NCBI RefSeq assembly: GCF_029223185.1
Contig: NZ_JARHUG010000011.1
Location: 99,583-163,582, forward strand
From: Aliiglaciecola sp. CAU 1673
GTDB lineage: Bacteria > Pseudomonadota > Gammaproteobacteria > Enterobacterales > Alteromonadaceae
Reading direction: 5' to 3'
Length of the DNA: 64,000 bases
Shown here: positions 8,846-18,709 of the stretch, one piece after another
Layout: the number at the start of each line of letters is the position of its first letter
Numbering within the stretch: the stretch's first letter is position 1
Notes under the pieces: generated by a model
Seen by the model: only the letters and a program-made list of their open reading frames with translations
What the model was told of the DNA's origin: nothing
Database searches by the model: none
Position numbers and translations under genes: made by a program

Positions 8846-11667
8846 CAGTGACTGTTCACCACCAGACGCAGGGCTTCCAAGGTGACGGCCGATTGATTAA
8901 TCAGCTGCCCCAGGGTTTCCAGTTGCCTGGCCTGATGCTGAATTTCTTCGTCACGAATACTGGGATTCAGTTTTTTCAGTGTAAGTAGCCGATCCAGCTC
9001 TTCACCGCACTGCTGCTGCATCTTGGTCATGGCCTCGTGGCGCAGCACTGCGGCCTGTTTATTGGCGGCCCCTGTGGCTTTGCCGAGTGCGGCCTCAATG
9101 GGTTTGCCCAGGGCCTGGATCAGTTGTTGGCCCATCTTGGCATTTACGCTTTGCAAGGCACCGAAGGCAATGTCTTGCACCTTGCCTTGGGCATCCAGGC
9201 AAATGCGAATTGGGGTGGGTGGCAAGAAGCGCTGCAATTGCAGACTTTTCTCGGCCCTGGCGCTTAATACAAACAAGCATTCAATAAAGTAACTGCCATT
9301 GGCCAGAGCCTTATTTTGTGAAAGGGCAATACTGCTTTTGCCCAGTACATCGGTCAACAGCATATCCAGGGCGTGTTGGATCATCGGGTGATCGGCGCTA
9401 AAGAAATGCACATCTTCTCTGGCAAGCGCGGTGGCACGTTCATAAGTGATGGTCAGGCCTTCTTCATCCAGGCCCGGCAGCTGATTAACCATGGATTCAC
9501 CGGGGCGCAGGAAATAGCTGGATTCATCATTTTCCTCCTGCAATATGCCAAGACCATCAAAAAGCTGCGTCATAAAGCGTTCAAGGCGAGGCGATTGATC
9601 CATATCAGCAATGGCCTCTACCAAGGGGCCTACCTTATTGCGTCCGGAGGAATTCAGCTCTAAAAGCTTGTCACGGCCCGCTTCCAGCTTGCTCTTCAAG
9701 GCCTGATGCAGGCTCTGAGTTTGCGCCAGCAGAGCAGGGAAATCGGCTTCGGGGCTTTGTAACAGGCAGGCCAGCAAAGCGTCTTTGACCTCATCAAAAA
9801 CCACGGTACCGGTGGGGCAGGTCTGCTCGAAGGCATTGAGTCCCTGATGATACCAATTAAGCAAAGATTCCTGCGCGCTGTCTTGAAAATAGGGAACATG
9901 AATCAGCACATCTTGTTTCTGGCCGATGCGATCCAAACGGCCGATGCGCTGTTCAAGCAGATCAGGTACCAATGGCAAATCAAACAACGCCAGATGATGG
10001 GCAAACTGGAAGTTACGACCTTCGCTGCCGATTTCACTGCAAATCAGCACCTGCGCGCCTTCTTCATTCTGGGCGAAGAAATTGGCCACCCGGTCACGCT
10101 CTACAATGCTTTGCCCTTCATGGAATACCCCGGCACGTATACCGGATTTTACCCGCAGGGCTTCTGCCAATTGCAATGCGGTGGCGGCACTGGCGCAGAT
10201 AGTTAAGACTTTTTCGCCCTTAAGACGCTGAAGCAGTTGAATAAACCAATCAACCCGTGGATCGTCGTTGGTCCAATTCTCCTGAACACTGGGATGGCGT
10301 TCCGGGGTCAACTGATAAATCAGGGCCTTGTCGCCTTCCTTGGGCAACGCTGCATACAGCGCTGGTAATGGCAGTTCATGGCTTTGCAACTTGCGCTTGG
10401 GGAAGCCTTTAATACCGGCACGGCTGTTACGAAACAGAATGCGACCGGTACCGTGGCGATCGATAAGATGGCCAATCAGACGCTGTTTATCTTCTTCACT
10501 GGCCTGATTAATGCGCTTGAGTAGTGCCTGCTCTTCAGGGGCAAACACGCTGATGGCGGCAATCTGCCCGTTATCCAGCGCCTGGCCCTCAAGTAACGGG
10601 CCGATGGCGTTGGCCAAAGACGCATATTGTTGCTCTTCGGCCAAAAAGGCTTGGTAGTCATGAAAACGCGCCGGGTCGAGCAAACGCAGGCGGGCAAAAT
10701 GGCTCTCATGGCCCAGTTGATCCGGGGTCGCTGTCAACAGCAGCACTCCCTTGGTGATAGCGGACAATCCTTCCACCACCTGATATTCCCTGGATGGCGC
10801 TTCAGAGGACCATTTCAGATGGTGGGCTTCATCCACAATCAGCAGATCCCAGTCGGCGGCCAGCGCCTGCTGGTAGGCTTTGTCGTTATTGGTCAGAAAA
10901 TCCAGGCTGCACAATACCAATTGTTCGGTATCGAAAGGGTTGCCTCCTTCTTCGAGCAAGGACTCCAGGCGCTCCTCGTCGAAGATAGCAAAGGCCAGGT
11001 TGACCCGGCGGCGCATTTCCACCAACCACTGATGCACTAAGCTGGAAGGTACCAGGATAAGAACGCGGGAAGCGCGACCGGTCAGAATTTGACGATGCAG
11101 AATCAAAGCCGCTTCAATGGTTTTACCCAGACCCACTTCATCGGCAAGCAATACACGAGGGGCGAAACGGGAAGCCACTTCATTGGCAATATGTAATTGG
11201 TGGGGGATCAGATCCACCCGAGCGCCGGTCATGCCCAGCAAGGGCGAGCTTTGATGCTGATGTTGATGCTCAAGGCAGCCCAGGCGCAGATCGAACCATT
11301 TGGGGTCGTCAAATTGGCCGCTGAAAAGCCGCTGTTCGGGCTGGTCCAACTGGAAATGATGGTCCAGCATGGTCTCACGCAGCGCCACCTCTTTATGATT
11401 ATCCAGGCGCTTACCATGATAGGTGAGTAGCTCATCCAGCTCTTCCACCCGCTCTACCAACATTTGCCAACCTTCATGGCTACGCACTTTATCGTCCACC
11501 TCAAAGGTGACTCGGGTCAGTGGCGCAGTGGCCAGGGTGTAAGTGCGGCTCTCGCCAGTGGCAGGGAACAGCAGGGTGACGGTTCTGGACTGACAGTCCA
11601 CAACGGTACCCAAACCCAGTTCAGATTCGGTATTGCTGATCCAGCGTTGGCCCAGGGCGAAAGACAT
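8845..11667 (-). CDS. rapA: RNA polymerase-associated Swi2/Snf2 ATPase RapA
   Basis: RapA (HepA) binds RNA polymerase and uses ATP to recycle stalled or post-termination complexes. 940 residues (E. coli about 968). Seen in order: N-terminal Tudor-like region (FALGQRWISNTESELGLG), helicase motif I DEVGLGKT at 176-183, motif II DEAH at 279-282, motif III LTATP near 311, and motif VI DRIGQKQ in the second RecA-like lobe, then a long C-terminal alpha/beta region. AGGAG lies five bases before the ATG. It is first in a minus-strand unit with rluA and divergent from the PIN-PhoH gene. Confidence 0.95.
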   Translation of the reverse strand: MSFALGQRWISNTESELGLGTVVDCQSRTVTLLFPATGESRTYTLATAPLTRVTFEVDDKVRSHEGWQMLVERVEELDELLTYHGKRLDNHKEVALRETMLDHHFQLDQPEQRLFSGQFDDPKWFDLRLGCLEHQHQHQSSPLLGMTGARVDLIPHQLHIANEVASRFAPRVLLADEVGLGKTIEAALILHRQILTGRASRVLILVPSSLVHQWLVEMRRRVNLAFAIFDEERLESLLEEGGNPFDTEQLVLCSLDFLTNNDKAYQQALAADWDLLIVDEAHHLKWSSEAPSREYQVVEGLSAITKGVLLLTATPDQLGHESHFARLRLLDPARFHDYQAFLAEEQQYASLANAIGPLLEGQALDNGQIAAISVFAPEEQALLKRINQASEEDKQRLIGHLIDRHGTGRILFRNSRAGIKGFPKRKLQSHELPLPALYAALPKEGDKALIYQLTPERHPSVQENWTNDDPRVDWFIQLLQRLKGEKVLTICASAATALQLAEALRVKSGIRAGVFHEGQSIVERDRVANFFAQNEEGAQVLICSEIGSEGRNFQFAHHLALFDLPLVPDLLEQRIGRLDRIGQKQDVLIHVPYFQDSAQESLLNWYHQGLNAFEQTCPTGTVVFDEVKDALLACLLQSPEADFPALLAQTQSLHQALKSKLEAGRDKLLELNSSGRNKVGPLVEAIADMDQSPRLERFMTQLFDGLGILQEENDESSYFLRPGESMVNQLPGLDEEGLTITYERATALAREDVHFFSADHPMIQHALDMLLTDVLGKSSIALSQNKALANGSYFIECLFVLSARAEKSLQLQRFLPPTPIRICLDAQGKVQDIAFGALQSVNAKMGQQLIQALGKPIEAALGKATGAANKQAAVLRHEAMTKMQQQCGEELDRLLTLKKLNPSIRDEEIQHQARQLETLGQLINQSAVTLEALRLVVNSH

Positions 11668-12060
11668 GATGGCTCCTATGCGATTTTGGGGCGCGCAATG
11701 TTAAGGGAGTTTTGGGGCTTGGGCAATTTTCACGGTGCCTTTTTTCATCCTTATACCATCGAAGCATAGGCCAATTTGCTGCGCTTTTGCGCTTGCTAAA
11801 ATGCCCTCATTAATTAATAGCAATGGTAGGTAAAGTGTTTTATTGTGGAACTGTCAGGCTGTCCCATTCGGGTTTCTCCATTCGGGTTTCTCCATTGGAT
11901 AACCTATGAGGATGCCAGCGGGGCTCGTACTTCTGCTGTAAAAGACGCAGAAAAGGCGAGAACCTACAGGACTGCCGGGACTGAGGGAACCTAGCAAAGG
12001 CGCAGGATTGGCGTGCCATCAGACGCCTCTCATCAGCGCTCTACACAGCCGGAGATGCGA
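11668..12060. other. Divergent promoter region with short tandem repeat
   Basis: 393 bases between rapA and the PIN-PhoH gene. It contains two perfect tandem copies of a 14-mer (CATTCGGGTTTCTC) at 11865-11878 and 11879-11892, followed by a partial third (CATT). No ORF looks real. The GTG-initiated 16-codon extension of the PhoH frame (12013-12060) is probably untranslated. Confidence 0.5.
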
Positions 12061-13455
12061 ATGGCTAGAAAAAAAGACCATACCAAGATCTACGTCCTCG
12101 ATACCAATATTCTGCTTCACGAACCTTTCGCCTTCCTTTCCTTTAAAGAACATGATGTCGTCGTTCCGATGACAGTGCTCGAAGAACTCGATTACATCAA
12201 AGACAGCAAAAAAGATGTGTCACGGGATGCCAGAATCTCCATTCGCGCTATGGAAGATGTGCTGCACGAAGCCACCCCGGAAGAGCTTACTGCTGGGGTG
12301 AATCTGAAGGGACTAGGCTCCGGTGCGGCAGCGCCGACAGGACGCTTCTCGATCTTTTCCGACCATGGCATGCCCATGTCACAACAGGTATTTACCAGCA
12401 ACGAGAACGATAACCGCATTATTAATGCGGCTTTGCACCTGCAACAGCGCAATGCGCCGCGCCAAGTGGTGCTGGTGACCAAAGATATCAATATGCGGCT
12501 TAAGGCCAAAGGCGCTGGCCTGGCCCATGTAGAGGATTACCGTACTGACCAGTTAATCAGTGATATCAAATACTTAAGTCGTGGTTATCACCGATTCGAA
12601 GGCAGTTTCTGGGATAAGGTCAAGTCGGTGGAAAGCCATACCGAAGGACGTGATGTGGTGCATTCCATCGATCGCAAGGTCTTCCCCGATGCCTATATTA
12701 ATGAGTTTCTGATTGATGACAGCAAGCAGTTTGCCGCCATCGTCGAGGATATGACCTCTGAAACTCTGGAGATCCTCGACTTAGGCTATGAGCGACTGAT
12801 GTCCAGAAAAGCCTGGGGGGTACACCCTAAAAATATCGGTCAGGGCATGGCACTGCATGCGTTGCTTGACCCCCACATCGACCTGGTGATCATGACCGGT
12901 CCGGCCGGCTGCGGTAAGACGCTGCTGGCCTTGGCCGCTGCCCTGGAGATGGTGGTAGAGCGTAAGATGTATGACAAGATCATCGTCACCCGTAACACCC
13001 CGGAGATCGCCGAGTCCATTGGCTTCTTGCCCGGTACCGAAGAAGAGAAGATGGCCCCCTGGCTTGCCGCCATCACGGACTCCTTGGAAGTGCTGCATAA
13101 AAACGATGAGAACGTCAAAGGCTCCATGAGTTACATCATGGAAAAAGCCAATATCCAGTTTAAATCGGTTAACTTTATGCGTGGGCGATCCATCCAAAAT
13201 GCCATCGTCATTTTGGATGAAAGCCAGAACCTCACCGCCTCGCAGCTTAAAACCATTATCACCCGCTGTGGTGAGGGCACTAAGCTGATTTGTAGCGGCA
13301 ACCTGGCACAAATAGACTCCAACTATTTGTCGCCGGTGACCTCAGGTTTGACCTATCTGGTAGAGAAATTCAAAAACTTCTCCGGCAGCGCGGCCATTAA
13401 CCTTGATGGTGTGGTTCGAAGCCGACTGGCTGAATTTGCCGAAGAACATCTGTAG
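12061..13455 (+). CDS. PIN-domain/PhoH-type ATPase (YlaK-like)
   Basis: 464 residues. The N-terminal PIN nuclease-like domain (about 1-160) begins KIYVLDTNILLHEP with acidic D14, and further acidic residues follow in EELDYIK and VLVTKDINMR. The C-terminal PhoH ATPase domain has Walker A GPAGCGKT at 280-287, a Walker B-like AIVILDESQNL and a TRCGEGTKLICSGN sensor block. PIN-PhoH proteins are proposed RNA helicase/RNases of a toxin-like origin; the cellular role here is unproven. I chose the ATG at 12061 because a GGAG lies six bases upstream and the protein then begins at the PIN fold; a GTG at 12013 would add 16 residues. A strong terminator follows. Confidence 0.88.
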   Translation: MARKKDHTKIYVLDTNILLHEPFAFLSFKEHDVVVPMTVLEELDYIKDSKKDVSRDARISIRAMEDVLHEATPEELTAGVNLKGLGSGAAAPTGRFSIFSDHGMPMSQQVFTSNENDNRIINAALHLQQRNAPRQVVLVTKDINMRLKAKGAGLAHVEDYRTDQLISDIKYLSRGYHRFEGSFWDKVKSVESHTEGRDVVHSIDRKVFPDAYINEFLIDDSKQFAAIVEDMTSETLEILDLGYERLMSRKAWGVHPKNIGQGMALHALLDPHIDLVIMTGPAGCGKTLLALAAALEMVVERKMYDKIIVTRNTPEIAESIGFLPGTEEEKMAPWLAAITDSLEVLHKNDENVKGSMSYIMEKANIQFKSVNFMRGRSIQNAIVILDESQNLTASQLKTIITRCGEGTKLICSGNLAQIDSNYLSPVTSGLTYLVEKFKNFSGSAAINLDGVVRSRLAEFAEEHL

Positions 13456-13461
13456 AATAGT

Positions 13462-13486
13462 GGCCGGCCTGTGTGCCGGCCTTTTT
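13462..13486 (+). terminator. Rho-independent terminator
   Basis: GGCCGGC, a six-base loop, GCCGGCC, then TTTTT, seven bases after the PIN-PhoH stop codon. Confidence 0.9.
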
Positions 13487-13518
13487 CTACCACCGCATAA
13501 ACGAGTCTAAAGCCCATC

Positions 13519-14847
13519 ATGCTTGCGCGTCTGTTCACTCAGTCTTTGTTGTTACTTTGTCTGTCTTTTACCTCCGTGGCTAGCGCCGGGGATATCCTTG
13601 AACAGGCCCTGGGGTTGTTTGATTTGTCTTTGGCCCAATTCAGCCAGGATCCGCAAAGCGGTTTGCTGCACGCCAAGACCCCCTATGCGTCTTACTACTT
13701 ATCAGAGGATAAACGCTATTTATTAAAAGGCTATATGCGGCAACTGGAAGACAGGCCCCGCAACGAGGTGGAAATCACCGACAGGCAAGCTTTTAAGGCC
13801 GTCGAGGCAGAGATGATCACTGCTGCCGATGGTGGTGCCGATGAGGCCATTTATGTATTTATCGATCTGGACTGCATTCATTGTCGTTATCTGCATTCCC
13901 AGCGTGAACAGATAAAAGCCCTGGGCCTGACCGTAAAATACCTGGCTTACCCCCTGGAGGGACCCGGGAGTCGCGGTTTCGATAAGTTAAAAGCCGCCTG
14001 GTGCGCCGATGATCCGCTGGCGGCAGTGACCACACTGATGGCCGATGGCAACGTGCAAAGCCCCGACTGCAAGCTGGATTTAGCCTCTCATCAGAGATTG
14101 GGCGACAATATTGGTATCGGTGGTTTACCGACCATGGTATTGCCCGACGGGCAGATCTTACGCGGTCGGCGCACCGCATTGGATCTGCAAAAATCTATGC
14201 TCAGCAATGCCCTGCTAAAAGCCCATGATCTTGCTCACCTTATTCCGCTGCGTAATTGGCATCTAAGCTCGCTGACGCCTTCGGTGGTACCGGGTTGGTT
14301 GCAAGCCGAGGGCGGCTATCATTTTTTCTACCTTAAACAGGATGGTAATGCCCTGTTTATGGGCGAGATCCTGGATCTGCAGCAAGGCAGAGAAAACCTC
14401 ACGGAAAGAAGTCGCCAAGCGCTTCGCGCCCAAGGGATAGCGCAGTTTAACGACAGCATGCTGACCTACCAAGCAAAGACCCAGAAGCAACATCTCTATG
14501 CCTTTACTGACCTGGACTGTGAACGTTGTCAGGCGCTACATCAGGCTATCCCAAAACTCAATGCAGCTGGCATAACGGTCAGCCTGTTAGCCTTACCGGC
14601 TGAGATCACTAGTTTGTACGAGCCGCCCTATGCCAAGGCCTGGTGTCAGGGTTTGCCGGATGTGGTTATTGGTGAGGATACGCAACTGATACCCGCTGCA
14701 AGTTGCGACATTGCGGAAGTGTTGCGCGAACACAGCTATTTTGCTTATCGCATGGCTGTGGGACTGGCACCGGTATTGATGTTGCCTGATGGGCAGCTTT
14801 TGCCCTTTTCCAATGAAGCTGATTTAGCCCTGTTACTGAGCCGCTGA
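13519..14847 (+). CDS. Periplasmic protein with two tandem DsbC/thioredoxin-like halves
   Basis: 442 residues with a signal peptide (cleavage near A23). The first half contains FIDLDCIHCRYLH (CxxC at 119-122), a second cysteine pair C162/C184 and a cis-proline loop GGLPTMVLPDGQ. The second half repeats the plan: FTDLDCERCQALH (CxxC at 334-337), C376/C396 and LAPVLMLPDGQ. The preceding segments of each half (YYLSEDKRYLLKG.. and FFYLKQDGNALFMGE..) resemble the DsbC dimerisation region. This is best read as an internal duplication of a DsbC-like disulfide isomerase within one chain, possibly mimicking the DsbC dimer. The motifs CIHC and CERC differ from the canonical CGYC. The ribosome site is weak. 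Its 3' end overlaps the converging gene by 15 bases. Confidence 0.7.
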   Translation: MLARLFTQSLLLLCLSFTSVASAGDILEQALGLFDLSLAQFSQDPQSGLLHAKTPYASYYLSEDKRYLLKGYMRQLEDRPRNEVEITDRQAFKAVEAEMITAADGGADEAIYVFIDLDCIHCRYLHSQREQIKALGLTVKYLAYPLEGPGSRGFDKLKAAWCADDPLAAVTTLMADGNVQSPDCKLDLASHQRLGDNIGIGGLPTMVLPDGQILRGRRTALDLQKSMLSNALLKAHDLAHLIPLRNWHLSSLTPSVVPGWLQAEGGYHFFYLKQDGNALFMGEILDLQQGRENLTERSRQALRAQGIAQFNDSMLTYQAKTQKQHLYAFTDLDCERCQALHQAIPKLNAAGITVSLLALPAEITSLYEPPYAKAWCQGLPDVVIGEDTQLIPAASCDIAEVLREHSYFAYRMAVGLAPVLMLPDGQLLPFSNEADLALLLSR

Positions 14848-15840
14848 TACCCGTTCATAACTGAACATATTGCCCTGTATAGCCGCTTTGCTGGTGGCGG
14901 CGATTTCACCGATGGGCATCAACGCAGGTCCCGTGGGCTCGGCAAGCAGGTAGCGCATGCCTTCAATCTCAATGGTGGCATCCTGCTCACGATAAGGCAG
15001 TTGCAGACCAAGTAAGGCGTGATCCGGCAAGTAGATAAACACCAGCGGCATATTCGGTAGCATGGAGCGCAGCAAGGTCACCGCCAGGGTGGTTTTACTG
15101 TCACAGTCCCCCATATTGTTCAGCAGCACGCCTGAGGGCGGTAAAAAGCCGGCGCCGTTAGAGTCGATGCGGTTTTCCAATGGGCTGTAAGGGATGGTCT
15201 GCAGCCACCCCATTAACAGGTTCACATAGGCCCGCGGCTGGCTGTTGTCCAGCAGCAGTTCATACAGCGCCTGTGCGGCGGGCAGCAGGGGCTCGGCACT
15301 TTCGGCGGAATAGCGGGCGTGATCCGGCTTGATCCCTTCCTGACCTAAATAACTTTGAAAGCGGGCATAGTAGTTCGTTGCCAGGTAATCGTCGAAGGCA
15401 GTGTGGCGCAGCGTTCTGAAGGTCTCTTCCCATTTTTGCTGTAACAACGGCGAGGCGCCTTTGATCTCCACGCGCACATCCTGGCCGACTTTACGCACTT
15501 GTACTCTGGCCTGGCGCGGATCCACCTGCTGAGCCGCCTTTTGCATGGCCACCATAATGTAGCGCTGGGCTATTTGCGGCTGATACGACTTCAGATTGCG
15601 AAACTGATTGAAGATCTTGCTTTTGTCGAGGTTAAAGGCAATTTGGTGTTCGACTTTGTCGGCATCGCGCCAGCGGTAGGAAAGGGCCAGGCTGTTGTCG
15701 GTCTGTTCTTTGTTAAAGCTTAATTGCTGGGCATTGGCATCATTGACAAAGAATGAAAGTGCCAACAAAAAGGGCGCACAACAATGGGCCCAGCCATTGC
15801 GGCAGTATCCAGGTATGTAAGCTGTTAGTGCATTCGCCAA
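14833..15840 (-). CDS. Secreted transglutaminase-like cysteine protein
   Basis: 335 residues. The N-terminus holds a hydrophobic signal segment ending near ANA|QQ. The C-terminal third carries NNMGDCDSKTTLAVTLLRSM with Cys246, LPDHALLGL with His274 and a YLLAEPTG block (Glu301). This spacing recalls the Cys-His-Asp/Glu arrangement of transglutaminase-like enzymes, which can act as peptidases or amidases, but the assignment is from motif shape only. The only in-frame start after a stop is TTG at 15840, without a good ribosome site, so the start is uncertain. It converges on and overlaps the tandem DsbC-like gene. Confidence 0.6.
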   Translation of the reverse strand: MANALTAYIPGYCRNGWAHCCAPFLLALSFFVNDANAQQLSFNKEQTDNSLALSYRWRDADKVEHQIAFNLDKSKIFNQFRNLKSYQPQIAQRYIMVAMQKAAQQVDPRQARVQVRKVGQDVRVEIKGASPLLQQKWEETFRTLRHTAFDDYLATNYYARFQSYLGQEGIKPDHARYSAESAEPLLPAAQALYELLLDNSQPRAYVNLLMGWLQTIPYSPLENRIDSNGAGFLPPSGVLLNNMGDCDSKTTLAVTLLRSMLPNMPLVFIYLPDHALLGLQLPYREQDATIEIEGMRYLLAEPTGPALMPIGEIAATSKAAIQGNMFSYERVSAAQ

Positions 15841-15892
15841 GTGCTATCACTTTGCAAATCAAGTCTTTAGCTAGTATGGCGCAGGAAAGAGA

Positions 15893-15920
15893 GGCGGACA
15901 ACCTATGGAGGATGTCCGCC
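15893..15920 (-). terminator. Hairpin after the TonB receptor gene
   Basis: GGCGGACA-a-CCT / atgg / AGG-a-TGTCCGCC, an eleven-pair interrupted stem just downstream of the minus-strand receptor stop. The following minus-strand bases are pyrimidine rich but not a clean U-run. Confidence 0.6.
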
Positions 15921-15926
15921 TTGAGA

Positions 15927-18479
15927 TCAGAAGCTCTGACTGAACTCCACGCCCCACATACGCGGTAAGCCAGGGCTTAAGTTGGCAGATCCGGTGTTTT
16001 CCCCCTGACCGCCGTAGCCGCTTAGCAGATACTCTTCATCCAGCAGGTTGCGGGCAAACAGCGCCACCTGCCAGTCATCGTTACTGCGATAGGCAATACG
16101 GGCATTGACCAAGCTGTAACCTTCCACTTTGTTATCGCCGGTCAGTCCGGGTACCAGGGCCGGATTGACCGGCAATCTGGCAATGCTGTCGGCATCCCCT
16201 GCGGTGGAGCGTTCATCCACTGTGGTCACATCCAGATGCAACAGATATTCGCCATTGGCTGCCTCAATAAAATAATCGGCGCCCACAAACCAGCGGTTTT
16301 TAGGCACGCCGGCCAGTGGTTTGCCGGTCAGATCATCTTCTGCGGTTTCACCCACAAACAACGAGTACTTGGTGTATTCACTGTCCAGATAGGCGTAGTT
16401 GAAATTCAGCAGGAAGTTATCGGTAACCGCCCACTCTGATTCTATTTCCACACCCTTACCGGCGGCGTCAACGTTACGCACGTTATACACCGGAATGTTA
16501 CCGGTGGAGCCGGTCAGACGCAGGATCTGTAAGTTGGTATAGTCATAGTCAAAGGCAGCAATATTGAGTTTCAGCTTGTTATCCAACAGGGTGGATTTCA
16601 TGCCGATTTCCATATTGTCCACCTCTTCCTGATCAAAAGGTGGCGCCGCACCCAGGCTGTTAAAGCCGCCCGCCTTAAAGCCACTGGCAAAACTGGCATA
16701 GGTCATCAGGTTATTGGTCCACTGATAATCTAACACCACCCTTGGGGTCAGCTTGGTCCAGGTATTGTCCTGCTCGAAGGGTTGTACATTACCATTGCCG
16801 TCAAGGACCGGATTACCTTGGTCATCACGCAACACATACTCTGTGGCAAAGGCCAGGCCAAAATCCTGTGAGGGGACACCGGGGAAGGGGAAATCTATCT
16901 GGTTCTGGTACTGGGATAAAATGCCAAAGTCTTTTTCATCCCGCGTATAGCGCACGCCAAGAGTCAGATCCAGTTTGTCGGTAACCGGATAGGTCACATC
17001 AGCAAAGAGGGCATAGGAGGTGTAATCACCAAAGTTTTCGGTGACTTCAGTCCAGGGTTTGCCCAGGTTATGACGGGTGATACGCCAGGCTAAATCGTTG
17101 ACTGGTACGCCGGTAACACCAGACAGAAAGGCCAATTCATTGGGGATCAATTGCAATAAGAAGTTGGTTAAACCAGTGCCCACCGGCAGATCCATAATAC
17201 CAGGAACACCTAGCGATGGTGCGCCTGTGGGAGGTAGTCCGGCCGCGGCCAGGCTCTCATTGATGGCGAAGCTGTCCAGCGACTCCATCATAAATTCAGC
17301 GATGGTCTCCTGATGGATATCTTCATTGGCGTAAGTGGTGCCAACGGTCCAGCGCATGCCGCCATCGGTAACACCGGCTAAACGGAACTCCTGGCTGAAG
17401 AATTTTTGGTGTTCCAGGTTATTGGAGGAAAAGAATCCTCGGGCTTCGCCACTGCCATCATCTTCGGTATGGTTTTCCGTATCGAAACGACGATAAGCTG
17501 TAATAGAAGTCAGGGTACCAATATCCAACTCTTTATTGATCTCAAGAGAGGTACCAAACAGATGACGTGATTCCATGGCATCCATATCTGTCTCATAGAC
17601 ACCAAAGGGATGTAACCCGCCGCCACCTTGACGGTAGTAGCTGGGGTTGGCCGAATACACCGGACGGGCATCATTATCCATCTCTTCAAATTCGGCGCGC
17701 CAGATCATCTCCAGGCTGTCGCTTGGCACATAACGCAATGCGGTGCGAATGCCCTGGCTGCTTTCATCGCCCAATTTGACCCGCATTGGCTTGAAATCTT
17801 CATCGGTGCGCGGATTGGGATAACGAATGGCATCCACATAACCGCCACGGTCGCTGAAGTTAACACTGGTTCGCCAGAACAAATCGTCACTGATGGCGGT
17901 ATTGTAAAGGCCTTCGAACTGACGTTTGTTCAGATTGCCCAGTGTGATGCGATAGTTGCCTTCGGTATCGTCGGTGGGCTTTTTATTGATGATTCGCACA
18001 GCACCGGCGGCGGTATTGCGGCCAAACAAGGTGCCTTGAGGTCCCTTGAGCACTTCCACCCGCTCAACATCATTAAAATTCATCAGTGCAGAGCCGCTGC
18101 GACCTACATAGACATCATCCACATAGATGCCGACGGCCGGGTCGGCACCAATCCCGAAGTCGTTGGTACGAATACCACGGATATCGTATTTGGGCTGGGT
18201 TGGCGAGGTGACATTGGTTTCAAACCCCGGGGTAATATTGCCCAGGTCATTGATGCTTTGCGCGCCAATTTTGCGCAGGCTTTGCTCCGAAAACGCACTG
18301 ATGGCAATAGGAACCTGCTGAATATTCTCGACCCGCTTCTGAGCGGTCACTTCCAATACTTCAATGCCTACACTTTCCTTGTCTGGGCTCTCTTGTGCTG
18401 ATGCGCTAAAACCAAGCAGGGCGGTGGCGACGCTGGCGGCAACCCATGTCTGGCGAAATGCCTTATGACTGTGCTCCAT
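15927..18479 (-). CDS. TonB-dependent outer-membrane receptor
   Basis: About 850 residues from the ATG at 18479, which has GGGGA upstream and begins directly before a signal peptide; an upstream in-frame ATG at 18554 adds an unlikely leader. After the signal peptide come an EVLEVTAQKR TonB-box-like stretch and a plug domain with PQGTLFGRNTAAGAVRI, then a long beta-barrel ending WGVEFSQSF with a terminal aromatic. This type (VTAQKR ... VPIAISAFS) is common in marine and sphingomonad receptors for hydrophobic or aromatic compounds and siderophores, but the ligand cannot be read here. It is divergent from three haem-protein genes, so the ligand may be their substrate. Confidence 0.92.
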   Translation of the reverse strand: MEHSHKAFRQTWVAASVATALLGFSASAQESPDKESVGIEVLEVTAQKRVENIQQVPIAISAFSEQSLRKIGAQSINDLGNITPGFETNVTSPTQPKYDIRGIRTNDFGIGADPAVGIYVDDVYVGRSGSALMNFNDVERVEVLKGPQGTLFGRNTAAGAVRIINKKPTDDTEGNYRITLGNLNKRQFEGLYNTAISDDLFWRTSVNFSDRGGYVDAIRYPNPRTDEDFKPMRVKLGDESSQGIRTALRYVPSDSLEMIWRAEFEEMDNDARPVYSANPSYYRQGGGGLHPFGVYETDMDAMESRHLFGTSLEINKELDIGTLTSITAYRRFDTENHTEDDGSGEARGFFSSNNLEHQKFFSQEFRLAGVTDGGMRWTVGTTYANEDIHQETIAEFMMESLDSFAINESLAAAGLPPTGAPSLGVPGIMDLPVGTGLTNFLLQLIPNELAFLSGVTGVPVNDLAWRITRHNLGKPWTEVTENFGDYTSYALFADVTYPVTDKLDLTLGVRYTRDEKDFGILSQYQNQIDFPFPGVPSQDFGLAFATEYVLRDDQGNPVLDGNGNVQPFEQDNTWTKLTPRVVLDYQWTNNLMTYASFASGFKAGGFNSLGAAPPFDQEEVDNMEIGMKSTLLDNKLKLNIAAFDYDYTNLQILRLTGSTGNIPVYNVRNVDAAGKGVEIESEWAVTDNFLLNFNYAYLDSEYTKYSLFVGETAEDDLTGKPLAGVPKNRWFVGADYFIEAANGEYLLHLDVTTVDERSTAGDADSIARLPVNPALVPGLTGDNKVEGYSLVNARIAYRSNDDWQVALFARNLLDEEYLLSGYGGQGENTGSANLSPGLPRMWGVEFSQSF

Positions 18480-18709
18480 TAACTTCCCCAAGTCTTTGTT
18501 GTTTATTGTTTTTTTGCAGGATGCATTAGGACATTGGAAGCCCCGGAGGTCCATCCTGATTTTTTACTGAAAAGAGTGATCCGATGACCAAACCAGTTTC
18601 AGCATAATGAATCTCTAAATTAGCCGCAATGTAAAAAAAACGTTTTAATTGGTACTATGGTTCCACTAATATGGGCGAAGATCAAGTTTCCTGATAACGA
18701 GGTGGGCAG
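18480..18709. promoter_or_regulatory. Shared divergent promoter region of receptor and haem cassette
   Basis: 230 non-coding bases, AT rich around 18600-18670. It must hold both promoters of the divergent units. I cannot point to a clear operator or hexamers. Confidence 0.4.

Noticed and set aside
17628..18401. 257-codon open frame on the plus strand opposite the receptor gene
   Set aside because: Antisense to a clear TonB receptor, without motifs; long shadow frames are common opposite such genes.
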